Source of the DNA: a virus
Reading direction: 5' to 3' (one strand)
Virus record (IMG/VR): IMGVR_UViG_3300017773_000068
Span: 1 to 32,970 of that record
DNA: 32,970 bases
In this document: positions 16,430-26,194 of the stretch, piece by piece
Layout: each line of letters starts with the position of its first letter
How positions within the stretch are numbered: position 1 is the first letter of the stretch
Made by a program: the position numbers and the translations under genes
The notes under the pieces: generated by a model
What the model was told of the DNA's origin: nothing
Database searches by the model: none
The model's input: the letters and a program-made list of their open reading frames with translations, nothing else

Positions 16430-19400
16430 ATGCCTTCGTCTCAAGAGATTTTAGAGGCTGCAGCTAACGCCCAAAGATCGGGTAGAGCTGACGACACTAA
16501 AGTTTTAATGCGTGAATATAAACGCATGATTCGTTTAGAAGCGGGTTTACCTGAGACTCCTACAAAGGGAGCTGACAAAGGCGCAGGGTTCTTTGAAAAT
16601 GTGGCTGCCGGTCTAGGAACTGGGGCCGTTAGTACACTCGAAACAATCGCTCTTGGTGCTGCTACTATACAAGAAGAAGAGGCAGAGCTAGAGACTCGCC
16701 GAAAGATAAAAAACGTTGCTGATAAATTCAAGCCTGAAGGTGGCGATGCCGATTCTTTGGTATATAAAGGTGCTTCTGGGTTAGGTTCTCTACTCACATT
16801 TGTTCCCGCAGCTTTTACGGGTAAAGCCGCTATTCCTGTAGCTCTTGGTATGGGTATGGCTGCTGGTGGGGGTGAAGCCTCAGAACGTGCTAGAGATTAC
16901 GGTGCTACGGAAGAAGAAAGAAACGCTGCCATAAGACGTGGTCTGGCTATTGGTTCAACTGAAGTATTACCTGTGGGCAGGGCGCTAGGACAGCTGTCTA
17001 GAAAATTTGGTAGTCCGGGATTAGAAAACTTCTTAGATAACTTATCAGACAAAGTAACTCCAGATGTTATAGATGGAATAAAGTCTAGACTAAAAAGCAT
17101 GGCTGCTACTGGGGTAGCTGAAGGCGCGCAGGAAGCTACAGCTGCAATCTTACAAAATTTAAACGAGGCGGGCTACAACCCAGAGCAAGTAGCTTTTGAG
17201 ATGGGGGTAGTTGAAGAAGGCGCTATAGGTGGCAGTGCTGGTGCTATATTCCAAGGCATAGTTGACCTTATTGCTCCTAAACGTGGTAAAAAATTAGACA
17301 CTGGCGACACAGGCAAGATACGCGTAGGCGAACGCCATAGTGATGAGACACAAGAAGAGTTTGATGCTAGACAGCGAGCTTCCCGGGCAGCACGTGGTGA
17401 CACACAGCCTGACATGTTCTCAGATGAATTAGATGATGCAGAGATAAATACTTTAGAAGTAGAACAAACTAAAGAACGTATTGAACGCGCTCGTCTAGAA
17501 GACCCAGACGAAGTAGAATTTGACCTGCTCGTTGCTGAAGAAGGACGAGAGCAAAAAGAAAAAGAAGAAGCTAAAGATCAAGAAGAACGCGACAAGCAGA
17601 TAACTATAGATGAAGCTATAGAAGACGCTAAAGATGAAGAATATGACAAAGGCGTATCTGAAGGGTTTAAGACTCTTGAAGAACAAAGACGCGCAGAGTC
17701 AGACTTAGAAACTAAAGACGCTAGACGTAAAGACGAAGTACAAAAGAAAACTGCCGCAGGTCGTAGAATAATACTTGATGAAGTTTTTGATTCTGCTCCA
17801 GAGAAGGGCAGTAACGTACGCGACATATTTAGAACTAGGTTAGCTGAAGCTGGTTACAGAGATCCTGAACCGAATGCCAGTGAACTACAAAGCATAAAAC
17901 GTTTTCTAGACGTTAAGACAGCAGAACCTGCAAAAGAAGTGGTTGATTCTAACTCAGACTTAGCTACACTAGAATCTCAGATAAAGGAGAAAGGTGATGT
18001 TGGAAAGCAAGCTACTAGAGCACCTGACACAAAAACAACTGGAGACAGCGTTCCAAGTAGTCCAGAAGTCGTGGGAGAGCAACGTGCTGATAGTACCGTC
18101 GAGCCTGCAAGACCTGTCGAAGGAAGACTGGATGATAGTAAGCGTGACACTGGAAGACCTGTTAGAAGAAAGGGAAGAAAACAGTCTGCACTAATACAAA
18201 ATGTAAAAGCGGCTGCTGTAGCGAAAGAAGAAGATACTGCTAAAGAAGCCCCAACTAAAAAGCCTGAGAGCAAACAACCAATAAAAGTAAAAGGCCTTGA
18301 CTCCCCGCAAGTGAATCCTGACACAGGCAAGTTACGCTACCGAAGGGGTAGAAGACTAATTACTGCCCATGATTCTTTACAACTAGACATGCAGGCTGCT
18401 ACTAGGGTAGCTGGAATGAAGCCCGCTAAAGATGTTGGTAGGCTTTCTCAAGATGCCAAAAAGGTTTTAGCTAAGCCTGAGAGAAAGAGAACTCCTGAAG
18501 AGAAACAACTACTAGTAGAAGAACAAGGGCTAGTTACTTCACAAAAGAAAACTTTAACTCCACTTAATAAAGTGGCGGCTTACTTTGCCGCGTTCGATAA
18601 ACCTATGGACGCTATGTACAACGCTGCATATGAAATAGCTGAAGCTGGGTCGCAGATGAATATAGAGAAAGGCGACCCAATGAAATCGTTTGTGTCTTCT
18701 CTTGGTATAAGCAACGCTAAAGAAGTTAGAAAGTGGATGAAGAAAAATCTTAGTAAGAAAACTGTTGACCAGTTTGATGCTCGTGTAGAAGAGTTTAAAA
18801 CTAAGATAGCTAGCGAAAAAGAAAGGGCTCCAACTCAACAAGAACTTAACCAAGAAGCATTAGAAAGACAGGATAGAGCTACAAGGGTAGATCCTGATGC
18901 TGTTAAAGCTAGACAAAAACGCATGACTGATGCCGCAGAAACCAGAGCCGCAAAAAAAGCTGAGCAACAGGAAGGCAAGAAAAAACTTAGTAAAGAAGAG
19001 AAGGCTAGCATAAAAGCTACAGAAGAATTTCTTAATGCCCTTAACAACCCTAAGACAAATCCTAGAAACGCTAAAACATACCAACGCCTAAAAACTTTGG
19101 CAGAAAAAACCGATGACCCGCAAACTAGTTTAGAAGCGTTAGATGCAGCGGCGGCTAAGAAGATAGAAGGTGATGCACAAACTACCGCAGCTAAAAAAGC
19201 TATAGATGAAAAGAAAGTAGAGACAGGTGAATTAAAGCAAGAAGACCTAGACGCGCAAGCTAAGATAGCCGACAGAGAAAAACTATACGCTAAGTTTGTT
19301 GGTAAGAAAGGTATAACAAGATTAGATGTACTTGCTGCTATTAGGGAGCATGGGTACGATTATGTAAAGAACGAAGCTACGCCCGCTGAAGTGTTGGCCG

Positions 19401-22400
19401 CAGGTGACGCACGCGCTAAAGAAAATGGTATGAGTAGATTGCATGGAGAAAAGAAAGATCTGCTTAACGCGTTGAAGACTCCTGTATCACAAAAAATTAA
19501 TTTACTACTCCTAAAGGGAGACATAAAGGGGGCTCTGCTAGAAATATCAAAAACGGCTAAAGCTCCACAGCTAAAAAATATTGCGCGTGCTTTGGCTGAC
19601 AATATGGGCACTACAAAAGTTCAGTTTGTGACTGGTAAAGAAATGAAAACTTTAGTAGGAGAAGATTTAGGCGACGACGGCATTGCATTTGGTGGATTCT
19701 TGCATAGAGAAAACACAATAGTATTTAATGAAGACGTCCCTTTAACTTTGCATACTGTAATGCACGAGGCTACACACGCTGCTTTAGATTTAGTTATTCT
19801 ACGCAACCCTAAAAGGCCAGCAGTTAAATTTATAAACCGTCTATACGAAGAATCTAAAGATCAATTAGGTACAGCTTACGGAGCAGAAAGCATATACGAG
19901 TTCGTGGCTGAGGCAATGAGTAACCCTGCATTTAGGTCACACCTCTCAGGTATGAAGATTAATGAAGCAAACGCGTTTGTTATGTTTATGCGACACGTTG
20001 CTAACATATTGAGAAGTTTAGTTGGTCTAGATACTAAGCCTGTAGACAGAAGTGAAGTAATAAACCTAGATATATTTGACCAAGTTGTAGAACGTATAAT
20101 GGCTCCTAACCCCGATGCCATAACTAAACTTGAACTAAAACCCAGCTTGCTAAGTGAATCTATATTGGCAGCTATAAATCCAGAAGGTAAAAAACCTAGA
20201 GATATTATTACTACAATAACGGATTACATTAAAAATTTCCGCCCTGCTGTTAGTTCAGTTAAAGCCATAGCGCAAACGCTTAACTTGCAGTCTCTATCAG
20301 ATCTGGCTAAATCTAAGGGCGTAGGCTTAGGAGATGTAGGGCAACAGTTGTTGGTTGATGTAGAAAATCAACAGGGCCTACTTGAACAATACAAAGCAGG
20401 GGTTGATAAGGTACTTAAAAGCTACGATGCTTTCCTTCTTAAACATGGTATGAAAGCAAAACGAGTATTGGATCGAATCATATACAATGAAAATTATGGC
20501 GCTACTATATACCAAGTAGACCCAACAAAAAATAGAAGTGACTATGAAGGACAGTTCGATGCCGAATCAAATGTCAGTCTAGAGGAAGTATACGACGCGC
20601 AACAAGATCAATTAAATTCTTTGTCTGATGAGGCTAAAGATGCCGTTATTGAACAGTTCACTTCTATGCGTAATGAGTATAAGAAACAATGGAGTCGTCT
20701 ACGCAGAGCCCTCAAAGTAGAGTTTGATGCTTTGGCTAAGGAAGGTGATGCTGAAGTAGTTAACGAAGTAGCCAGAAAGATAGATAGGGCGTTGTTTGCT
20801 AAGGGAGAACTAGAAGTATACTTCCCATTAGTAAGGCAAGGTAAGTTTAGAGTATCGTTTAAATATAATCCTGAAGACAGGCCAGAAGCTATAGAAACAG
20901 GGTTCTTGATGTTTGAAAACCTACGTGAAAGAGAAGCGTTTATAGAAGATATACCAAACAACCCAATGATAGTAACAGGGTCTGACAAATCCTACGACGT
21001 TGATTTTTCTGCTTCCGACATGCGAAAAGATGCTCCAAACGGTTCTTTTGTAGCAGACATATTAGGTACGTTAGATAAGGCTAAAGTTCCTGAAGGAGTT
21101 CAAGACGATATACTCCGTATGTACGTACAAGCGTTACCAGAAACATCTTATGCTAGATCGTTAACTCAACGTCTAGGTACTTTCGGTTACATACAAAGTG
21201 CTAGAGTTGCTATGAATACTAAGGGCTACTCTCTTGCTTCACAGTCAGCTAAGATAGAAAGTGCATCTAAAATACGGGCTACTAAGAGAGATATAGAAGC
21301 TGCTAGAGACGAGGCAAACAACCCTTATGCTACAGCTGTTGCTAATACTTTAATTAATAGCCACGCTGATTTTGCCATGAAGGGCGCTACGTTCAAAGGA
21401 TTGGAAGAGTATTTTAAAAGAGCAAACCAAGTAGCGTTCATATACACGCTAGGATTTAATATATCTTCTGCCCTTGTAAACATGACTCAAATACCTTTGT
21501 TTGCTATCCCGTATTTGGCCCCACGCTACGGATTTGATAAGACTGTTGCGGCTGTTAGCAAGGCAATTAAAATGGTGTCCTCTTCCAATAACAGTATGGT
21601 TGAATACTATGATGTAACGGGTGAGGGAATAGGTGCTACTTATACATTAAAAGAAAGCCTAAAGAAAAGTATTCGAGAAAACTCTAGCACTGAGAAAGAG
21701 GCAGAGGCACGCATAGAAGAACTCACTAAGATAATACCCCTAATAAAAATGGCCCATCTAAGAGGTAAACTACCTACGTGGGACACGTTACAAGATGTGG
21801 GAGCTAGCGAGCGTGCTGGGTTCTTAGACAAAATGGCTCATCTATCTGCATATGCTTTCAGTGTGGGTGAGCGTTTTAACACGCAGTCTACGCTGTTGTT
21901 TACATACGACCTAACATTGCAAGAGATGGAAGCAGTTAAAGAACGTGGAGAAAAATACTTTAGTCTAGTGCAAGGACAAGACATAGACATATCTGGTTTG
22001 AATGACGACGCGCTACAAAAACTAGCGGCTGAAGAAGCTATATACCAAACACAAGAAGTTAACGCTGGTGGTAGACTAGAAACAGCTGCACCTATATCAA
22101 AACAAAATTTTGGTAGGGTGATGTTTATGTATAAGAGTTATGGTTTGCAGATGTACTACAGCATGTTTAAGTCTTTCTTTACTGCTGTAGACCTAATGTT
22201 TAAAGGTAATAAGAAACAAAGAAAGATAGCTAGACAACAACTAGCGGGGATACACTTGAGTGCGGTGCTATTTGCGGGTGTGGGTGGTATACCATTGTAT
22301 GGCTTGGTATCCATGATATATGACTTGTTCGCTGAGGAAGATGAAGATACGGCAGATGAAGTAGTACGGAAACACCTAACCGAGTTAGGCTTCAAAGGGC

Positions 22401-23065
22401 CTCTATCTCAAATACTAGGTTCGGATATAGCTGCTAGGGTGAAACTTACAGACCTAATATTCCAAGAAAATAGATTTATGCGTGACCCTAGCGTAGAAGA
22501 ACTAGCAGGGCACTACCTTGGTGGCCCAGCATTAAGTACAGGAAAACGTATATTTAGAGGGTTCCAAGATTTCGCTGAGGGTAATGTATACCGTGGGTTT
22601 GAAGCTGTATCTCCCGGTGGTATTGGTAACATGTTACAGTCAATACGATACTTCCAAGACGATGGAGTTATGACTCGTAGAGGCGATTATATTTACGACG
22701 ACATCACTGGGGCGGAGGTTTTCTCTAAGTTCTTAGGCTTTGCCCCTCTCGATTATACGTTCCAAGTAGAACAAAATTCTAGGAACAAAAGGATTGATAC
22801 TGCTGTAAATAAAGAAAAGACTAGGTTACTTAAAAAATACTATGTGGCTTTACGATTTAGTGACTTTATTGAAATGGCAGAACTGCGTAAAGATATGAGA
22901 GAGTTTAATCTCAAACATCCGACCAATCAAATATCTCCAGAGAGTGTGATTAAGTCTATGAAGTCACATGTTAAGACTAGTGCTGATATGTATAGCGGTG
23001 TAACTATATCGCCATTGATGCGGTACGCTATCGAGCAGAGTAATCTAGAGTATAAACAGTTCTAA
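16430..23065 (+). CDS. Polyvalent-type ejected virion protein with HEATH zinc-peptidase motif (2211 aa)
   Basis: The N-terminal helices (EILEAAANAQRSG) resemble starts of phage ejection proteins. About 53-281 is a Gly/Ala-rich hydrophobic module ending GAIGGSAGAIFQGI. A long Lys/Glu-rich region (about 285-1030) is probably coiled coil and linker. HEATH at 1112-1116, preceded by ENTIVFNED and followed by YEFVAEAMSNP (E1157/E1161), is the zincin HExxH pattern with a plausible third Glu ligand. The C-terminal 900 residues hold YFPLVRQGKFRV (about 1465), a hydrophobic stretch at 1670-1702 (TQIPLFAIPYLAPRYGF) and another at 1938-1967, followed by conserved-looking helices. The layout fits large polyvalent proteins of phages, perhaps with an LPD38-like end; this is family recognition by eye. 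Such proteins are thought to enter the host with the DNA. Its stop abuts the leftward terminator. Substrate unknown. Confidence 0.8.
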   Translation: MPSSQEILEAAANAQRSGRADDTKVLMREYKRMIRLEAGLPETPTKGADKGAGFFENVAAGLGTGAVSTLETIALGAATIQEEEAELETRRKIKNVADKFKPEGGDADSLVYKGASGLGSLLTFVPAAFTGKAAIPVALGMGMAAGGGEASERARDYGATEEERNAAIRRGLAIGSTEVLPVGRALGQLSRKFGSPGLENFLDNLSDKVTPDVIDGIKSRLKSMAATGVAEGAQEATAAILQNLNEAGYNPEQVAFEMGVVEEGAIGGSAGAIFQGIVDLIAPKRGKKLDTGDTGKIRVGERHSDETQEEFDARQRASRAARGDTQPDMFSDELDDAEINTLEVEQTKERIERARLEDPDEVEFDLLVAEEGREQKEKEEAKDQEERDKQITIDEAIEDAKDEEYDKGVSEGFKTLEEQRRAESDLETKDARRKDEVQKKTAAGRRIILDEVFDSAPEKGSNVRDIFRTRLAEAGYRDPEPNASELQSIKRFLDVKTAEPAKEVVDSNSDLATLESQIKEKGDVGKQATRAPDTKTTGDSVPSSPEVVGEQRADSTVEPARPVEGRLDDSKRDTGRPVRRKGRKQSALIQNVKAAAVAKEEDTAKEAPTKKPESKQPIKVKGLDSPQVNPDTGKLRYRRGRRLITAHDSLQLDMQAATRVAGMKPAKDVGRLSQDAKKVLAKPERKRTPEEKQLLVEEQGLVTSQKKTLTPLNKVAAYFAAFDKPMDAMYNAAYEIAEAGSQMNIEKGDPMKSFVSSLGISNAKEVRKWMKKNLSKKTVDQFDARVEEFKTKIASEKERAPTQQELNQEALERQDRATRVDPDAVKARQKRMTDAAETRAAKKAEQQEGKKKLSKEEKASIKATEEFLNALNNPKTNPRNAKTYQRLKTLAEKTDDPQTSLEALDAAAAKKIEGDAQTTAAKKAIDEKKVETGELKQEDLDAQAKIADREKLYAKFVGKKGITRLDVLAAIREHGYDYVKNEATPAEVLAAGDARAKENGMSRLHGEKKDLLNALKTPVSQKINLLLLKGDIKGALLEISKTAKAPQLKNIARALADNMGTTKVQFVTGKEMKTLVGEDLGDDGIAFGGFLHRENTIVFNEDVPLTLHTVMHEATHAALDLVILRNPKRPAVKFINRLYEESKDQLGTAYGAESIYEFVAEAMSNPAFRSHLSGMKINEANAFVMFMRHVANILRSLVGLDTKPVDRSEVINLDIFDQVVERIMAPNPDAITKLELKPSLLSESILAAINPEGKKPRDIITTITDYIKNFRPAVSSVKAIAQTLNLQSLSDLAKSKGVGLGDVGQQLLVDVENQQGLLEQYKAGVDKVLKSYDAFLLKHGMKAKRVLDRIIYNENYGATIYQVDPTKNRSDYEGQFDAESNVSLEEVYDAQQDQLNSLSDEAKDAVIEQFTSMRNEYKKQWSRLRRALKVEFDALAKEGDAEVVNEVARKIDRALFAKGELEVYFPLVRQGKFRVSFKYNPEDRPEAIETGFLMFENLREREAFIEDIPNNPMIVTGSDKSYDVDFSASDMRKDAPNGSFVADILGTLDKAKVPEGVQDDILRMYVQALPETSYARSLTQRLGTFGYIQSARVAMNTKGYSLASQSAKIESASKIRATKRDIEAARDEANNPYATAVANTLINSHADFAMKGATFKGLEEYFKRANQVAFIYTLGFNISSALVNMTQIPLFAIPYLAPRYGFDKTVAAVSKAIKMVSSSNNSMVEYYDVTGEGIGATYTLKESLKKSIRENSSTEKEAEARIEELTKIIPLIKMAHLRGKLPTWDTLQDVGASERAGFLDKMAHLSAYAFSVGERFNTQSTLLFTYDLTLQEMEAVKERGEKYFSLVQGQDIDISGLNDDALQKLAAEEAIYQTQEVNAGGRLETAAPISKQNFGRVMFMYKSYGLQMYYSMFKSFFTAVDLMFKGNKKQRKIARQQLAGIHLSAVLFAGVGGIPLYGLVSMIYDLFAEEDEDTADEVVRKHLTELGFKGPLSQILGSDIAARVKLTDLIFQENRFMRDPSVEELAGHYLGGPALSTGKRIFRGFQDFAEGNVYRGFEAVSPGGIGNMLQSIRYFQDDGVMTRRGDYIYDDITGAEVFSKFLGFAPLDYTFQVEQNSRNKRIDTAVNKEKTRLLKKYYVALRFSDFIEMAELRKDMREFNLKHPTNQISPESVIKSMKSHVKTSADMYSGVTISPLMRYAIEQSNLEYKQF

Positions 23066-23100
23066 AAAAAACTCCCCAATGCCTCGGAACAAAGGGGAGT
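23064..23100 (-). terminator. Rho-independent terminator of the leftward replication operon
   Basis: Read on the - strand, ACTCCCC (23100-23094) pairs with GGGGAGT (23077-23071) across a 16-base loop and is followed by an eight-T run. The T-run reaches the stop codon of the convergent 2211-aa gene. On the + strand the hairpin is not followed by a U-run, so it works best for the leftward transcript. Confidence 0.85.
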
Positions 23101-23129
23101 AAGGGAGTTAAAGAAGCAACAAAGGGGAG
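23088..23129. repeat. 12-bp direct repeat in the convergent junction
   Basis: AACAAAGGGGAG occurs at 23088-23099 and again at 23118-23129, offset by 30 bases. The first copy includes one arm of the terminator stem. The second copy could compete for pairing with the CTCCCC arm. A short inverted repeat GAAGTTACTTC (23130-23140) follows it. Confidence 0.7.
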
Positions 23130-23153
23130 GAAGTTACTTCTTATCCTATAATA

Positions 23154-23369
23154 TCACACGATCCTCCAAAAACGTACACCTAACTTCTTATTTTCTATAG
23201 TGGTCTTGGCTTTATACTGCCAACCTTTTCTTTTAAATATTACGTTAACTTGTTCTCGTGCTTTACGAGCGTTGATACATGGAACGAAGACTGAAGCGCC
23301 AACGCCCATCTTATCCCAACGTACAATAATACGTACGCCATCTGGTGCTATGTCATCAAGTTTCAGCAT
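23154..23369 (-). CDS. Small protein of unknown function at the operon end (71 aa)
   Basis: I do not recognise this protein. It overlaps the end of the primase-helicase gene by 14 bases and is the last gene before the leftward terminator. The sequence is compact and basic (IIVRWDKMGVGASVFVP, VIFKRKGWQYKAKTTIENKK, ending FWRIV), with alternating hydrophobic and charged residues that suggest a small beta-rich fold. There is no membrane segment or Cys cluster. The ribosome site is weak, consistent with reinitiation after the upstream stop. A nucleic-acid-binding accessory of replication is possible from context only. Confidence 0.65.
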   Translation of the reverse strand: MLKLDDIAPDGVRIIVRWDKMGVGASVFVPCINARKAREQVNVIFKRKGWQYKAKTTIENKKLGVRFWRIV

Positions 23370-26160
23370 CTTCGTCTAAGTCAACTTCAGAACAGTCTAC
23401 ACAAAACACATGTGTTAGTGGCATCTTAGTTGATGTACCTTTAGTAAGCCTTATCTTTTCATACTTACCTTTAAACTTAGCTTTCAATTCGTCTATCAAT
23501 GAACTGTAGTTTATCTGTTGCTTAGCAGCCCATGATTTCAATACTTTAGGTATTATGTACAGCTTCTTAACGTCAGTCTCATACCTACCAACCAACCGTA
23601 TACGAGGGTCAGCTTCAGGTATGACTAGGTCGTCCATACCATTGCCCTGATTCTTACGCATATCATCAGTGCTTTTAATTTTTAGTATGCTACCCCAATG
23701 CTCGTGCACAAAGTCATTCAATGTGTCAGCCGTAGAAGCTATCATATCGCTAGCCATAGTCTTATTCTCTTTTAATAAGCGTAGGGCATACCTAAAAAAG
23801 TCTTCTTTGTTGTACTCTAAAAACCCAAGTTCACTAGCCAATATAAACCCTGCTACAACAACAGTAGAACCTGCTGACCAATGCCTTTCCTGTGCAGTAA
23901 GCTGTGCTCCTGCATCTAACTTCTGCTGTACTTCTTGTAGTAAGTTTATAACTCTATCCATGTTCTGCATCAGGTATTGGAGGTAAGGTACGCCCACAAC
24001 CCCATAGATGTTTTGAGAGTTGGATTGGTGTTTGTCAGTCAGGTGCTTAGTCTTTGTCTCATCAAATAACTTAACAGCTTTTGTTTCTAGCATACGAGCC
24101 GCTTCGGCCTTCGGAGCGTTCTTGAAAGCACTTATCCGTTCAATGACACTAGTGTTACCTGTAGATATAGATAGTAAACTCCACGGCTCACCCCGATGTC
24201 TCTCTGTGTTCGCGCTACCTGCCATCCTGTTACGTTGCCTACCACTAGATAGTTGGTAGATCAGATCAGATAGTTCTTCACCCTTGGCGTTTGTTAACTC
24301 ATCAATGTAATAAGGTAAGTTCTTGTATACCTCACCACGTAACATCAATGAGTTCTGAGTATCCTTCGCTTCAACCACTAGAGTCTTAGGATTACCCCAA
24401 ACAGACGCTCCTACGTACATAGCAGTGGTCTTACCTAGTCCAGTATCCTTACTATGCACGTGTAAGCTCGAACATGCGATAGGCATTAGGGACATAAGCG
24501 GTGAACCGAAAGCACTAGCTACTACATATTGATGTAACTCGAAGCCATCACGATTGTAGAAGTTAGCCATTTCTTTCCACTGCTCTAGCGTACCTTTTGG
24601 TTTAAATGCGCTCATCAAACCTGCTGTAGCTTTAGATGGTGGGTTACTCTTAACACCATTAGCTGTTACTTCTTGGTTGCCTAAAACGAATGCACTGTGT
24701 GTATCATCAGTCCAACCAAACTGGGTACGAGCCAAGTCAGCTTTTGTGGTAGCCTGTAACTCGTTAATCCAAGTAGTCATATAAGTCATAAGTTTATCCA
24801 TCTTTGTTACTGCCACGCCTTGCATGGACATTTGTTTTCTAAATTCTTCTCTTGACGTTATTGCTGTAAGGGGAACAGTAAACTCCCGTACACCGTCCTG
24901 TGGTAGGTGTAAACGTATTACCACAAGTTCACCTAGTTCTACATCTACAATACGACTCACGATATAAATGTCGTTGTGGTATATCAGGTCTTCCGTTGGA
25001 TCACCCTCTTCATCTGTGGTACGTATATAAACACCACCACTAGCGCCACGTATGTATGGCTTTGGGTATGTCGGAATTACATACGTAGTAGTTGGTGTGT
25101 TTGGTAGATCAAGAGCAGGTACTTCTACTATATTATCTTCTTCGGTAGCTTCTCTTATACTGCCACCTAAAGTTATGGGTGACTTGATCTTGCCCCAGTG
25201 CGGACACTTGGTACATACATCAGGCTTGAACTCGTCAAAGTGATGACATAGGTATGGGCCTTTGATCTTATCAAACTTATCCTGTGTTTCTTCTGCGGAA
25301 TACTCAGGGTGGTTCTTAGACATAACGTGTGCGGCTTTCTGCCCATCAGAACAGAACTTAGCTATAGATAGCCCTGCCCTCCATATAGGTTCACTACAAC
25401 CGTCTTGGTTAACTACTATGTCAACCAACTGCGCACAGCTAGATTCTCTAGTAATAATATCTTTAAATTTAAACTGCTTGTTACCCATCAACGCGTCCAT
25501 AACTGCGCTGTTAGGCATAGGTTCAAGAGGTTTTGTTTCTACCTTATCTGCACCAATAACTTTAGCAAACTCATCTAGTGTTACATACTCGGGTACATGC
25601 TCACTAAAGAACGTTACTTCTGTTGGTGGTTCAGTCTTATGGTTGTGCGTAGTAGGTATACGCAGTACACGAGCCGCATCGGCAGTTACTGATGGATCAA
25701 CAATAAAGCCATGATTTTTACATAGCTGTTTAAGGTGCTCGGCTACAGGCTTCCACTCATCCTTGCTAACAGGTTTAGACAAAGGCCAGTAACAATGTAC
25801 TCCCCTGCCTGAATCAATTAACAGTGGTCTTGGAAGTTCAACCTTCTTACAAAATCTTTGTAGGGCTTGGAGTCCTTCTTTCTTAGTTGGATAATCTCTG
25901 CCTTCCCCGCAGTCGATGTCCATAAAGAAAGACTTTAACTGTTTTACGTTGTCAGCTACACGAGTACCACTTTCTTCAAACGTAGCTAGTGCAAAGTATG
26001 GGCTGTACCCACGAGCATCTAACTTCCGTGCTTCTTGTAGTAACGAATCATAGTCTGTATGAAACGTCTGTGGCCTGTCATTCTGTCCTAGCTTAACAGC
26101 AAATAAACAGTAGTATCCGTCTTCCCCTGTGACGTGCCGCAAAAATACTTCTGCATCCAT
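23356..26160 (-). CDS. Primase-helicase: AEP-type primase fused to DUF927-family ATPase (934 aa)
   Basis: Likely makes primers and unwinds DNA for phage replication. The N-terminal domain shows archaeo-eukaryotic-type primase signs: FFMDIDCG (D81, D83), SGRGVHCYW (H122), and a DPSVTADAARVLRIPTTHNHK-like tail (D155/D161, R164, R167) typical of PrimPol/RepB-type primases. A Cys/His cluster CHH...C-x2-C-PHW follows at about 303-320. The C-terminal part is DUF927-like: HSKDTGLGKTTA (Walker A, about 568-575), a hydrophobic strand ending YYIDEL (Walker B, about 616-621), then YQLSSGRQRNRM and LSISTGN. AGGA lies 7 bases before the ATG. It sits downstream of the ssDNA-binding gene, and no separate primase is visible. 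The cluster may bind zinc, as in primase C-terminal domains (inference). Confidence 0.88.
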   Translation of the reverse strand: MDAEVFLRHVTGEDGYYCLFAVKLGQNDRPQTFHTDYDSLLQEARKLDARGYSPYFALATFEESGTRVADNVKQLKSFFMDIDCGEGRDYPTKKEGLQALQRFCKKVELPRPLLIDSGRGVHCYWPLSKPVSKDEWKPVAEHLKQLCKNHGFIVDPSVTADAARVLRIPTTHNHKTEPPTEVTFFSEHVPEYVTLDEFAKVIGADKVETKPLEPMPNSAVMDALMGNKQFKFKDIITRESSCAQLVDIVVNQDGCSEPIWRAGLSIAKFCSDGQKAAHVMSKNHPEYSAEETQDKFDKIKGPYLCHHFDEFKPDVCTKCPHWGKIKSPITLGGSIREATEEDNIVEVPALDLPNTPTTTYVIPTYPKPYIRGASGGVYIRTTDEEGDPTEDLIYHNDIYIVSRIVDVELGELVVIRLHLPQDGVREFTVPLTAITSREEFRKQMSMQGVAVTKMDKLMTYMTTWINELQATTKADLARTQFGWTDDTHSAFVLGNQEVTANGVKSNPPSKATAGLMSAFKPKGTLEQWKEMANFYNRDGFELHQYVVASAFGSPLMSLMPIACSSLHVHSKDTGLGKTTAMYVGASVWGNPKTLVVEAKDTQNSLMLRGEVYKNLPYYIDELTNAKGEELSDLIYQLSSGRQRNRMAGSANTERHRGEPWSLLSISTGNTSVIERISAFKNAPKAEAARMLETKAVKLFDETKTKHLTDKHQSNSQNIYGVVGVPYLQYLMQNMDRVINLLQEVQQKLDAGAQLTAQERHWSAGSTVVVAGFILASELGFLEYNKEDFFRYALRLLKENKTMASDMIASTADTLNDFVHEHWGSILKIKSTDDMRKNQGNGMDDLVIPEADPRIRLVGRYETDVKKLYIIPKVLKSWAAKQQINYSSLIDELKAKFKGKYEKIRLTKGTSTKMPLTHVFCVDCSEVDLDEDAET

Positions 26161-26194
26161 AATACATTCCTAATTCCGAGGGTGGAGATAGCAG

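Noticed and set aside
23147-23152. TATAAT resembling a -10 box on the + strand
   Set aside because: No -35 element at the right distance and no rightward gene follows; it sits at the end of the leftward gene.
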